Source of the DNA: Cinnamomum chago
Taxonomy: Eukaryota > Streptophyta > Magnoliopsida > Laurales > Lauraceae
Assembly (NCBI GenBank): GCA_038049695.1
Contig: CP142455.1
Location: 27,379,501 to 27,443,500, forward strand
Length of the DNA stretch: 64,000 nucleotides
Direction: 5' to 3'
Below the pieces are notes generated by a model. It did no database searches. It saw only the letters and a list, made by a program, of their open reading frames with translations, and had not been told where the DNA came from. Positions 11,786-22,911 of this stretch are shown here, piece by piece. Position 1 is the first letter of the stretch. Each line of letters begins with the position of its first letter. The position numbers were made by a program, and so were the translations under genes.

Positions 11786-11880
11786 CGATCCGTCCTTCTA
11801 AAATGACGTCGAAGTCATGCATGGGTAGCACGATCAAATCTACAAGCAAAATGCACTCCCCGATTTGCACTCGGTATCTG
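11786..11880 (-). pseudogene. Tekay protease remnant at a deletion junction
   Basis: A short piece of the protease end is legible in another frame (LPMHDFDVIL). It joins directly to the RT sequence around the [15 protein letters not shown] motif near 11790-11800. In an intact element a long linker and the RT N-terminus lie between these motifs, so the joint marks an internal deletion that also shifts the frame. Gag is entirely absent between here and the primer site. Confidence 0.65.
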
Positions 11881-12009
11881 GGGTGATAAGTCCAAAACCT
11901 AAGACTACACTGACTCTACCCAATCCATCGTCCTTACACGTATCCCATCACTCGAATCCTCACTACGTCCTATGGTTTCTAGTGTATTTTATTTCCTAGA
12001 GACCAGCTC
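11881..12009 (-). other. Tekay leader remnant
   Basis: About 130 bp between the protease remnant and the primer-binding site. It should be 5' leader plus gag in a whole element. I see no gag motif (no retrotransposon-gag domain, no zinc knuckle), so gag has been removed. Confidence 0.6.
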
Positions 12010-12021
12010 GCTCTGATACCA
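12010..12021 (-). other. Tekay primer-binding site (initiator tRNA-Met type)
   Basis: On the minus strand the sequence is TGGTATCAGAGC, the complement of the plant initiator tRNA-Met 3' end. It lies six bases inside the inner edge of the 5' LTR. This fixes element orientation and the LTR border at 12028. Confidence 0.88.
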
Positions 12022-12027
12022 TAAAAT

Positions 12028-13498
12028 TGTAACGCCCCAATTCCGGATACCGATAAACTCGTTCGATCACCCGAAATTGGCGCGCTACTTCCCGGAAAAT
12101 CCGAGAACTTCCAAGATCGTAGGCCGCAGTGAGGTCCAATTTAAAACTTTTTGAACCAAATACTATTCAATGGTTAAAACTTGCGGAAACATAACATTTA
12201 AATAGAGCGGAAGCAATAGGTATCATGTATAATAAAGGAAAGCAGAACAGTGGTCTAATTAAAGTAATTCAATGTAAATTTAAAGTTATACATCTTTCAT
12301 TCTACCCTTCTCACTACAAATGTCACTCCAAAAACCCAAACAAAAGTGTGTCCCTCAAAACCCCTGTGGATACTCGTCTCCGCCCTCCGGCTCGACGTCC
12401 GTGTCGGCCGGGCCCCAAGCGTACTCTCCTGCCACGGGTGCCTCGACTAGGGCTAAAGCGTCGTCATGGATCTCTGGGTCAAGGCCTAAGCACCATAGAA
12501 TGGGTCAGATCTAAACGATCTGGCAAGATACAGCATACTACTAACATAGCATATATATATCAAAGGAATAAAGACGGGTACATAATTTAAATGAATAACA
12601 AGGAAAGAGAACTAGGCAATCGTGCATGTAGAGCATAAGGAATCAGTATAAGGAAATCAACTAAACTACTACAAACAAGGTGGCACATTCACACGAGCTG
12701 GAATACCGCGGGATATTATGCCGCGGCCCTCCCATACTGAACACAGTCGCGGTGGGGAATCTCACCAGAGAATAACTAATCCCGAATCTCACTCATCAAC
12801 TCATCATCTCATCACTCCAGATCGGCACGGTATGACACCTTGCCGTCTTAGCCACACAGCTCATCATGATAGCTCCTCAACACTCAACTAGCTCCTACCG
12901 GGGATGATCAGTCCACAGGCTGAGCTTAAATCAACCGAGTGAATGTTCATGCCAACTCGAGAATAACTCTAAGGTCTGTGTCTGTCTAGGCTTTGCCTTG
13001 CGTGAACAAGGTCCTAACAATATCTCTAAGAGGTCCAAACATCTCAACACAGTCTCTGGATCTCATTCAAGGTCCAGGCCCACTCGTTGGATCCATGCCA
13101 AGGCCCACTAGTACATGGCCCGGTCTAAAACTATCCATACGAGGCAACTAGTCCACTTATACTGATAAACAATTCCATTTCGATCCATAATACTTAAACA
13201 TTCCAATAGAAACTACCTCTTCCAGCTAAAGCGTTCACATCACCACACTTAGGCCCATTAAGGGCCCGCCTAGACACAGACACGGGTCAATGATCTCCGA
13301 ATTCACATCATCGGGTCACCTCTAGATACCCTAGGTTCAGGTCCTCCAATTATGTTTAATTAACAGTATACAGCTAATCTAAAGATCTAAGAATGACAGA
13401 ATAATAACAAGGAAGTATAAACTTCAACATATGAATCAATAGGGAGAATCCAACGGTCCAATCCTAGGTTATGGGTCACTTTAGGTTCGGGTCTATCT
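12028..13498 (-). repeat. Tekay 5' LTR (truncated; inner 1.47 kb only)
   Basis: Right LTR copy, identical in order to 4956-6428. It starts TGTAACGCCCC beside the primer site and stops abruptly at 13498 after GGGTCTATCTCC, where element A resumes. The other copy continues for another 2.7 kb, so the outer part, including the promoter, is deleted here. Comparing the two by eye over about 1.46 kb I find about eight mismatches, mostly transitions. Confidence 0.88.
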
Positions 13499-13991
13499 CC
13501 TCCTTCATGATGGGTTGCCTTCTTTGTTAGGTAGGAGGCTGGTTTCTCCTCCTTCATGTATGCAAGAGGATAGAACCGGCTTTCTTTGAGAGGGGCCAGG
13601 TATGCTAGCCTTGTAGATGCTCGGGACCTCCTTTGCTTTGGCGAGACCAAGTCTTAGGGTAGACCTGGTTATCTACAGGTTGAGGCTTCGTGGGGTTGCC
13701 TCGGGCTTCAGGCTTCTTTGCATTCGCCCATGGTGTCATGGTAGTGACACGTTGCAGGGCGATCTTCTGCCTCTTAGCAGGTGCGATTTCCTCTACGGGA
13801 AGTGGGAACGGTCCCAGCGACCCGAAGATGATGGTCCGGGGAGTATAGGTCGGCCCGGTGTTCTGAGATTTGCCGAGGGAGGTGACGCTTCGGCAGCTAG
13901 CAGGATGCTTGTGAGTGCGCTTGTTCTGCTTCTCCTGGAGCATAAGCTGGTACTTGTTCTCATCAAACGTGATGGTTAATGAAGCTGCCAT
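13499..13991 (-). pseudogene. Element A ORF1, N-terminal part
   Basis: Begins MAASLTITFDENKYQLMLQE, the same start as ORF1 of copy B at 26479, so I take 13991 as the start codon. FGSLGPFPLPVEE and later PLKESRFYPLAYMKEEKP also match B. A frameshift between about 13605 and 13650 splits it in two. At 13499 it stops at the Tekay LTR; the B equivalent of this point is about 26975. I do not recognise a known domain. Extra ORFs upstream of gag are known in Ogre-type Tat elements. Confidence 0.75.
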
Positions 13992-15295
13992 TGTTAGGTT
14001 TTTAAAAAACTTCTAAAACAAGATCACGTCCATTAGTAATCACAAGAATATAGTGATCATAAATGGGAAAGAACTATGGTTTTGTCTTTTCAAATCGCTC
14101 AGGGGAACAAGGCCCAGTCCAAGCGAAGTGAAAAAGGCAAAAGGCCATAGAGGATACAATTGTTCTGAACGCAAGTACAGGAGGCTTAGAACGAGCATTC
14201 CCGTGACTGCTAAAAGCAATTGTGGACCTTAATTAAAATTACCGAGAAGCGAGGCTCACTCGAAGTAAGATGATATAAGGTTGGAGATACAGATGTGTCA
14301 GTCGCGAATACAGTAGAACCCGAAGGGCGTACTAGCACCGCTAGGCACAAATGTTGCAAATCAAATCCTTGGGATCGATACGAGATGGGATTTTTGAAAG
14401 GTCAAAATCGGATTCATAAAAGAGAGCAAATGGTGTTCCAATCCGAATAAGGGCTCAAACATTTCTACGAGCGCTAAATCCAAAAAGGAGGGAACCAAGA
14501 TTTCTTAGATGTAAACCCAAAGATGACGATTATTTATTTATTTTTTTGTTGAATTTTTTTTTGAAAGGAACACAAAGGTTTTCAATTCGGCCTTATGAAA
14601 CCTTAGTAGATAGGTCAGCCCCCAGGTAAGGGTAGGATTACTTAATGAACCCGTTTGGAGGACCCTTGCCTCGAACAGTCTAGCTGTCTCCACACTCTGG
14701 ACAAGGCTTTTCTTTATCTACTTTGGTCAAAGAACGCAATTGGTTCAACCTTAGTGGGTTTTGAAAAAAAAATTATTTTATTTTTTTTAAATGGATTCAT
14801 CAAAGAGAACGAACAGTGTTCCAATCCGAATAAGGGCTTAAACATTTCTGCGAGCGCTAAATCCGAAAAGGAGGGGACCAAACTTTCTCAAATTTGATTC
14901 CAAAGAAAAGACTTTTTTTTAAGGATTTTTTTTTTAAGATTTTTTTTTTGGAAATCCCTATCGAAGTCACCAAAGAGAAAAGATGGCCCATTCCCCAATA
15001 AGAACAATAGCTGCGAACATTTCTGTAAGCTATCAAGCTCAAAGATGAGAGGATCAAAGTTTCTCAAAATTGAATCCAAGAAAGAAAAATTAGATTTCTT
15101 TTTTTTTTTTTTTTGAAAATTTTTTTTTGAAATGAGAAAGAATGGAAATAAGTTCAAAGGTGGAAATTTTCCAAAAATCCCATCTCATGTTTTTTTTTTT
15201 TGGACGCAAGATCCAACATAGGCCACTAACTAGAAAGGAGCTTAAGAATTCAAGCATCGCGTTCTCAAGTGAACTGGTCTCACCGGGTATGCTAG
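13992..15295 (-). other. Element A 5' leader with internal direct repeats
   Basis: Untranslated leader between ORF1 and the 5' LTR. The first 70 bp are homologous to the leader of copy B. A segment of about 50 bp (GTGTTCCAATCCGAATAAGG and onward) occurs at about 14429 and again at about 14814, and a more diverged third copy starts near 14985. Between them are long A or T homopolymers. No primer-binding site could be identified with confidence near 15290. Confidence 0.6.
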
Positions 15296-17872
15296 CTTAA
15301 TGGACCCGATTTTTTCTCTCTTTCCTCTCCTCTCCCATTCGTCCCTGGGGTCGCCGAGAGGAATCGAAATGGAGGGAGGAAAGGGGGAGAAAAAAGGGCA
15401 TCTATATTTTTGTATGGGTATGCCAGATTTTCTATTCTACTAGGAATTTTGAAACGGTGATCCGGAGATCCACCTTCATAAGTAAAAAGGAAATCAACCT
15501 TTTTTCTAACTTTCCATTGCACACATATTTAAGAAAAGAGACAGTTTTTTGAATGCCGTGAGAGGCGATTTTGTTTGCCGTGAAAGGCGATTCTATGTCG
15601 TAGGAGGCGATTTGTGTCATGAAAGGCGATTTTTTCCATGAAAGGCAATTTACAAATCTCATCAAACTGAAAGACAAAAATTGTGAATTTTTTATCTCTT
15701 AAAAAAAACAAAGTACAATAGAAAAGTAAGAAAAGGAATCTGATTTCTCAAGAGATCGTGGGGACCAGTTCAGATCGACGGTTGCAAGTCATGTATGGAC
15801 TTCGCCATCGTCCTTCAGATGAGAACGCTTGATGCTTTGATTCTTTGGCTTGGCTTGGACTTCAGTTTTTTAGAGGATAAGGACCAAGAGAAGGTCCTAT
15901 ATCCAATGAAAAACGAAGAGACGGGCTGAAGAGCCGCGTCTTGGCCATGTTGAGTAGGAGAAGAGAAGGTTTTTCCTTGGAGAGGGGGGGGGGGCACACA
16001 AAGGACTTTGATCACCTTCTGGTGTTTGTTGCACCAGAGTTTCTTCTAGTTTCTTCAGAGTAGCAGGGCTTCTGGATCTTGATTTCGGAATTCCAGGATT
16101 CTGTCTTAGCTTCGGGGATTCGGGATTCTTCCTTCTTGGAGTCACCTCCTTTGATAGGCATTTGGTAGCCTTTAGGTGGCTTTATGGGCTTTAATGTATT
16201 TAAAACCACATAATGGGAGGAGTTACAAGTTTTAATTCGTTTGTTTTGTAAGTCCTTTTTCTTGGCTTCTCATTGGCCGGTGGAGATAATGGGCTTTTAA
16301 TCGCCTTTAATCTCCATGATGAGAGGAGTTCCATGGCCTTAATGCCATGATGGCTTTTGACTTGTAATTCCCAATTCCTTGAATCTGATTGGGCCGTCCA
16401 AAATAATGAGTTAATGACCGCATTTAGTTCGGTCAATTAACAACATTAAGTGGTCGCCGAGGAGTTGAAGAGTCGCAGGCCGTGTCGCGTCTTTTGGAAT
16501 TCTTCTCGCGATGAGCGACGATGGATCTTCATGTTGATCAATGTGGGATGATCATGCAACTTCAGATATTGGTTGATACCAGCGGGCCGATGACATCTGT
16601 CTTGTCGATTTCTCGATCGATCAAACAGAAAGAGCACTTTCTTGGTCCGCCGGTTGGTGATCTTGGAGCGATCGGGGGTGATTTCATGCTCTTAACGGCG
16701 AATCTGTGATGTTGACGAAGATCAGTCATTTCCGAGCATCAAAAATCAGCTTTTCAGGAAATCACAGGGGCTGGAGCTCCCGGAATGTGAAAAGAATCGA
16801 AAAAAGGGGCCCTGCAGCGAAAATCCGGCGACCAAGCACCCATGGTCGCCCGCAACCATGGGGGAATTTTCCCTTTTGGTCGCCATTTCATCGACCCTTT
16901 TTCGGCCTTTTTGTTTCTTTTTTTCTCCTGTATTTTTCTTGACATTTTCCTCATTTTTTGGCTTGATTCTCCTGAAGGAAACTTGACGAGAAGCCATGCA
17001 AAACTGGGCACAAAGTTTCCTATTTTTTGGAAGACTTTGAAGTGCAGAGTTGCTGATTTTTGTCAAGAGTCGAAACCAGGTCAAATGATGTCAAAATGAC
17101 CTGAAATTTGACGTGGAGCTTCCGGAGCAGTAGATAGGACCAACCATGGGCTTTCGTTTGATTTTTGAAGCCGTTTGGGTTCCCGTCGCTACTAGGCTTG
17201 ATTTCGCCACGAGGAAGGTGTCGCGCTTTAATGTGCGATCAACCAATGTCCGATTGACCTGAAATTTGACAGGGAGCCTAGTGGAGTCATTTTGAGATGA
17301 TCCATTAGCTCTTATTTGGATGTCATGGCCTCGGGGTGCTCTACCGCTGGTAGCCTTGATTTTCTTTCGGAGCGTCAAAGTCATGTCAAACGTTGTCGGA
17401 ATGACCTGAAATTTGACGTGTAGCCGCCATTTTGAAGCATATTGAAGCTGCCCATGTGCTCCGTTTGATGAGTAATGGCCCCGGTGATTCTCGCCGCCGA
17501 GTGGCTTGATTTTCTTTCGGAGCATCGAAGTCGGATCAAACGTTGTCAAAATGACCTGAAACTCGACGTGGAGCCTTTTGGAGGTATTTTGAGACCATCC
17601 GTAGGCTCTGATTGAAGTTTTGATGTCTTCGACGCCGCTGCCGCCAGGAGCGCCTGTTTGGCTGCCGGAGGAGTGAAGTTAGGCCAAATGATGTTGGAAT
17701 GGCCCGAAACTTCATGTGACCTCCTCTTTTGGCTGTCTTGAAGGATCTGTCTGTTTTCAAGTGATTATGACAAGATCTGATGCTTGAAGTAGCATTGCCA
17801 GTTTGCAGTAGGGTGCGGCTTCATGTGGCCTTTCGATGTTGAAGAGGCAAAGTGACATTTTTGGTGTCAACA
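15296..17872 (-). repeat. Element A 5' LTR (about 2.6 kb)
   Basis: Homologous along its length to the 3' LTR of B at 43026-45735. The outer edge is clear: the plus strand ends GGTGTCAACA at 17872, so the LTR begins TGTTGACACC, as B's does. The inner edge near 15296 is where similarity to B's LTR end stops. The position matching B's TATA box reads CTATCAAAGG near 16160, so the promoter is damaged. Open frames within this stretch are not convincing. Confidence 0.8.
15553..15652. repeat. LTR minisatellite, about 20 bp unit, five copies
   Basis: The unit resembles GCCGTGAGAGGCGATTTT and is repeated about five times with drift, the later units reading CATGAAAGGCGATTTT. In the LTR of copy B the same place (about 45445-45490) has only two units, so the array changes length between copies. 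Confidence 0.7.
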
Positions 17873-17882
17873 ATGCAAAGAA

Positions 17883-19399
17883 GTAGATTATACCTTAGGA
17901 GCTCGGTTGTGCTCTAATGGAGAAGTTGCGTCTTTCTTTGATGGTGAAACTCTTTCACGTATCAAACAAGAATCTCCAAAGATCCACGCTATGACCCTCT
18001 TATCAGATCTTTTTTCTCAAGAAGATGGGTGGAATCTCCACGATAAAGCTCTTAAGGAAACTAGAAGAGAACTAGAAGAGGGAAGAGAGGAGAATGAGCA
18101 TGTGCAACACTTGCACAAACAAGGCTTGGGCGTGAATCCTTAGGTGGGGATTTTCATGGGACGTCCAGCCCTATAATCTCCTCTATTTATAGCTTTTGCA
18201 AAACCTCCTATTTGTTATCTAATTTAAATAGGAGTCTCACTTCTCTAACAATTAGTAACTCTCTTATTTCTAATTTAAATAAAAGTCTTACTTCCATTAT
18301 AATTAGTAACTTACTATTACCACTATTAGAAGTCTCACTTCAAATAGAAATAGTAACTTTCTATTTCCTTTTAGAGTTCTACTCTAATTAGTATATTTTA
18401 AATAACTTGAGCTAGCGTGGGGACCACTAGGGATTTCAAAGAAAGCTAGCTCCAATTGGGACACCGCGACCCCACATCTCATGTGCAATCCGGGCCCACA
18501 GTTAATTGCAAATAACACCACTACATAAATGCAATTGCACTCCAGTCTTAGGAATAAATTACAATGAAGACCCTAAACTTCCCAATTACCACAAGTAGAC
18601 CCCTCTGTCAATATCCATGGATCAATTGGAATAAATTTGTCTCATCCAATCTTAGATCCACGTCTTATTATCCTTGAGCCCCAATTAATTACAGTAATCA
18701 TCAGTACCATCCAATTAACTCTTAATTGAGATGTGTGCGCACTTACTAATGACAAATCCATTAATTGGCACAAGGGGATAATATAGATAGATTTCATCTT
18801 GACCATTGTATGTTCCCACAGTCCTACTACCACGTACCCAAGACACCGAGGTATTGACCTACAGTTGGCCTTACTCATTGGTAACTCAAAGCAAATGAAT
18901 AGATAGGAATTTGAGTTCATCAATGTCTCAGGATTGAGAGCTCATTGCTAGGGAATTATGGGAGCAGGCCTTAAAATCGAGAAAGTATTGATAAGGTGTT
19001 TCTTATGGTCCTTCAATACATCCAATGTACCAGCACTATGATCCGGAATCTTACATTCTGATGATCGAGACAAATCACACTATCTCATAGAGATCAAAGT
19101 GATGTAACCTTATCAAATGAGATGCCTAGTCTAATCACTGGTTGTGAAGATATTTTTAAGTATAAGATTCGTGACATATGTCTCCTCTATGTGGATCTCA
19201 TCCATATACATATATCACATCTAATATACTAATGGGATCCGGTTCATCTCATGAACCATTATGTCATATGTATTGGTCATGTGCATTAAGAAATAAAACA
19301 CCATTCATCTCATGAAAAGAAAGCATAATTTTATTGATAAATAAAGAAATTAATCAATTTATTAGATCAACTAATGGATTGAGACCATACAATCTAACA
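17883..19399 (-). repeat. Copia-family LTR, outer 200 bp missing
   Basis: Matches 24838-26394 through its length, including the word CCTTAGGAGCTCGGTTGTGCTCTAATGG and the end GACCATACAATCTAACA. It lacks the first 200 bp present in the other copy and abuts the end of element A's LTR at 17872. On the other side, 19400 onward shows no polypyrimidine tract, so this LTR is probably not joined to the copia interior at 21116-24620 by a simple insertion. Several ATTAGTAAC-type sub-repeats (18180-18420) occur in both copies. Confidence 0.75.
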
Positions 19400-19510
19400 T
19401 CCGATCGATCGGCCTGTCTGCCCGATTGATCAGATCTGGGACGAATCCCAGTTCCATTTCAGCTTTGAAGCTGCTTCTTTCTCAGGACAGACAGATTGCT
19501 TAGAGCAACC
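19400..19510. other. Unassigned joint sequence with GATCGATC palindrome
   Basis: About 110 bp between the copia LTR and the LINE fragment. It contains CCGATCGATCGG followed by CGATTGATC. The arrangement resembles the palindrome cluster in the copia leader at 24300, but I cannot assign it to an element. Confidence 0.4.
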
Positions 19511-21115
19511 AATGCTTTCTTCCTAACTCTTCTTCTGAAAAAGCAATCCCCAATCACTTTCTCTGATTATAGACCCATCAGCCTCCTTAACGTTTCCTAC
19601 AAAATTATCTAAAAAATCATGTCTTCCAGGGTCTCTAATTTTCTCCGTCTCCTGATCTCCAAACACTAGTATGCCTTTGTCAAAGGAAAAACTATATATC
19701 ATCATGTAGCCCTAGCCCATGATCTCCTTCAAAACCTCAAGTCTTTTACTTGAGGGGCGGGGGTGGGGGGCGGTCTGTATGAAATTGGATATCTCCAAGG
19801 CTTTTGACAAGCTCCAATGGACCTTTTTGTTCAGGGCTCTCCAATTTTTCCATTTCTCTTCCAAGTGGATCAATCTGATGAGAGAGCTTGTTTGCACTTG
19901 CAGAGGATCGGTTCTGGTAAACAAAAGTCCTAGTGGTTTTTTCAATACTTCTTGCGGGCTGCACCAAGGTGATCCGCTCTCTCCTTAGCTCTTCATTCTA
20001 GCAGAAGAGATCCTTAGCCGAAAAGTAGAAAAGATAAGGCTTGAAGGTTCTATATTTCCTATATCCCAGGTTAGCTCCACTCCCTGTCACTTAATCTATG
20101 CTGATGACATCCTGGTTTTTCTAAAAGGGTATAAAAGGGGGCTTAGGGGCTTCAAGATCTACTTCATTTGTATCAAGACTCCTCAGGCCAACGTTTCAAT
20201 CTTCAGAAAAGCCACCTTTATCTTGGCAAGTGCAGTCCAGAAAGCCAATATGATCTCTGGCCTCTTGCAGATCAGTATATCCCCTCTTCCTACGGTTTAC
20301 CTTGGAGTGCTTCTATTCATTGGAAGTGCTAGGCATAGACATTTTAGCCAAATGCTTGATTCCATTAGATCTAGGGTGGTAGGCTGGAAGATGAAATGCC
20401 TCTCATTTGCTGGAAGGCTGACTCTAGTAAGACATGTGCTTGCTTCCATTCCTCTCCACATAGCTCTTGTCCTTCCCCTTCCCAGCAAAACTTATCTTCA
20501 AATTGAGCGTTTATTGAGAAACTTCCTCTGGTCAAATACCCTGGACAAACTAATTAAAAGCCAACCTGGTTAGATGGAATTTAGTCTGTCTTCCTAAAGT
20601 TGAGGGAGGGTTGGGCCTTAGTCGGGTGAAGGAATTCAACGAAGCTTCTTTAAGGTTTTTGGTTTGGTCTATTATCAATTCTAATTCTTTGTGGGCTATC
20701 TAGTTCAGAGGAAGGTACCTTAGGGACCCTTTGTTCTAGAATCAGAGGACTCATTAGGGTGGCTCTTGTATTTGGAAGAAAATCAGCTCTCATCTCCCTT
20801 CTCTTCAAAAGGACAGCAAGTGGCTTCTCGGAAATGGTACATCTATCAGTCTCTGGTGTGACAACTGGATTGACTCCAAACCAATTGCACGTAGGTTCCC
20901 CTCTATTCAATTCTCAGAAAATGACTTGGTGGCTGACATAATAGTTAACAGAGCCTGGTGCATTCCCCCCCAGTTACCTTTCCAACTAAAGGAGTTACTC
21001 TCTCTCAACAAGTTTCATTTCCATTTCCATAGAGAGGGATAATGTCCTAGACTCTCTCTTTTGGCCAGAGAGCTCCTCAAGTGTCTCTCCATTAAGGCTG
21101 TCTGGAAAACTCCTG
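19511..21115 (+). pseudogene. LINE (non-LTR) reverse transcriptase fragment
   Basis: Plus-strand remains of a plant L1-type ORF2. Early motifs are TFSDYRPISLLNVSYKII (19550-19610) and AFVKGKTIYHHVALAHDLL (19670-19740). The RT core follows with KLDISKAFDKLQW (19780-19820) and GLHQGDPLSP (19955-19985). YADDIL is at about 20098-20115, preceded by a small frame break. The C-terminal part has KVEGGLGLSRVKEFNEA (20590-20645) and the region before a zf-RVT domain (to 21115). Many stops and frameshifts make it dead. No endonuclease domain and no poly(A) tail are visible; both ends are cut. It lies where the copia element should have its RT and RNase H. Confidence 0.82.
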
Positions 21116-21828
21116 GGTAGTCTTAGGTATAGACTTAGATGGTACGAGGTTCAGTATGTACATCGCAGTATCCAAGGTGTATCCATAAAAGGATATAGGC
21201 AATCCTGAGAAACTCAGTATAGACCTGATCATATCTAAAAGAGTCTGGTTCCTTCTTTCTGCTACTCCGTTCTGTTGAGGCACACAGGAGTAGACAACTG
21301 GGATAAAATCCCATTTTGATAAGTATCCCATAAAATCAGCGGAGAGATATCCTCCCTTTACTCTGACATTAATGGGTCCACATACATCAGTATACACTAA
21401 TTCCAATAAATCTTTGGCCCTATTTCCCTTTGATGAAATGGGTCTTTTGGTCATTTTGCCTTCCAGACAGGATTCGCAGACAAGCATTGGTTCTACCACC
21501 AATGAAGGTAAGATACCACTTTCACTAGCCTTTCAATCCTATTTAGGTTTAGATGACCTAGCCTCAAGTGCCAAAGTTTTGTTGGATTAGATGAAGGTGA
21601 CTACTTCTTTAAAGATGGTCTATTATTGATGTCAGTGTCGTGTATCTCATACATTGTGCGAGTTAACAAATAAATGCCATTGATTACTTTGTCAGAATAC
21701 ATAAAAGTACCGCATCTCTTTATGACAATTTCAGTACCAAAAGTAATACAATAACTCTTATTCACCATACTAGAAACTGAAAATTAAATTCCGTCTAAAA
21801 GACGGTACATATAATGTATCTGACAAAA
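21116..21828 (-). pseudogene. Copia pre-integrase and integrase, internally deleted
   Basis: Read leftward: a pre-integrase stretch with LWHLRLGHLNLNRIERL (about 21570-21530), then CESCLEGKMTKRP, LLELVYTDVCGPINV, and directly KGGYLSADFMGYLSKWDF, then PQQNGVAERRNQTLLDM. The first catalytic Asp (TDVCGP) and the Glu (NGVAERRN) are present. The segment carrying the second Asp is missing because KGGY joins straight to the later GEYLSADF-type motif. The frame ends near 21116, where the LINE fragment begins. RT and RNase H are absent. Confidence 0.78.
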
Positions 21829-22911
21829 TCAACTTAATATTTGAAAATAACAAGTTACTACTCCCACTGACACTGCTTCTGTCTTAATGTCTGATCCTAG
21901 GTTGACAATGATTTCTCCATCACTGAACCTCCTGGTTCCCCTGAACCCCTGCAACGAATTACATATGTGATCAGTTGCCCTGGAGTCCATACACCAAGAT
22001 TCTGAAGTACCAGTTGTAGAACTAACTTCAGAAATAAGTGACTCAATCATACCTGAGGTCTTCTTCTTAGACAGAAATTCTGAACAATTCCTTTTCCAAT
22101 GTCCTGTTTTACCACAATGGAAACACTTTCCTTTTACTCCCGTATCCTTAGCCTTGGCCATACTACTAGTAGAACCATTCTCCACCTTAGGACCCTTGAT
22201 GACTGATTTCTTCTTGCTATATCGGTATTTGCCTTTCGGCTTGGACCTAGCAAATGACTTTTCTGTCATGAGGGAATTTTTCTCTTTCTTCATGATTTCC
22301 TCAGTCATTACCAGCTGGCGAGACAACTCGCCTATAGTCATTTCCAATTTGTTACAATTGATCTCGAAATGACTGAAAGAATCCGGTAGTGACTGAAAAA
22401 TCATGTCGATCTGTGATTCTTTATCAATCGAAACACCCAGTGCGTCTAACTCATTTAGTGCGAGACTCATTTTCAACAAATGTTTTTGTACTGGGGTTCC
22501 CTCAGCCATCTTAGTGTTTATCAACACCTTCATAGCAGCTTGCCTAACAGGTCTAACCTGGTCCGCAAACATCTCCTTTAAGTTCGATATAATATCGTAT
22601 GCTGACTTATAGGATTGATGTTGGTGTTGTAAAACACTAGACATGGATGCCTGTATAAAACATCTGGCTACCTCATTGTCTTTTGTCCATTCGGTGTAAA
22701 GGTCCTTTTCATACTGAGGTGCATGAAGCTCAGGCTCAGGAAGGGGGGGTATGGTAAGGACATATCTGCATCCTGAAGCTGTTAGGATAATATCGAGGGT
22801 CCTTTTCCAATCTATGAAGTTGGATTCCATCAACTTATTATGGTTGAGGATGGTCGCAAGTAGATTGAAAGTGTTTGAATTCATGCTGAAAATACTGTAG
22901 CACATAACCAT
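21829..22911 (-). pseudogene. Copia gag and start of protease (360 aa open frame)
   Basis: Ty1/copia gag capsid and nucleocapsid. MNSNTFNLLATILNHNKLME opens the gag after a short upstream extension. The UBN2-type gag domain spans roughly residues 20-200, and a CCHC zinc knuckle (CFHCGKTGHWKRNC) lies near residue 270. The protease then begins with WCMDSRATDHIC; family members have DSGAT here, so the catalytic-loop glycine is replaced by arginine. The frame closes soon after. The intact gag frame contrasts with the broken pol. Confidence 0.82.

Larger units (their letters stand above)
4966..13498 (-). mobile_element. Nested Tekay-type chromovirus (Ty3/gypsy), internally deleted
   Basis: A minus-strand LTR retrotransposon bounded by two copies of the same LTR (4966-9115 and 12028-13498, offset 7072). 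It has a tRNA-iMet primer site, a polypurine tract and an 890-codon open RT-RNase H-integrase-chromodomain frame. The C-terminal chromodomain places it among chromoviruses; the large LTRs and the GGGGCGTTACA-type LTR end fit the Tekay/Del lineage. Gag, most of the protease and the RT N-terminus are missing, so it cannot be autonomous. The paired LTR parts differ at only about eight positions, so insertion was recent. Target-site duplications cannot be seen because both outer ends are eroded. Confidence 0.88.

Noticed and set aside
18180..18420. ATTAGTAAC sub-repeats considered as a CRISPR-like or satellite array
   Set aside because: Irregular spacing, present in both copies of a copia LTR, and the organism is a plant; it is an LTR sub-repeat.
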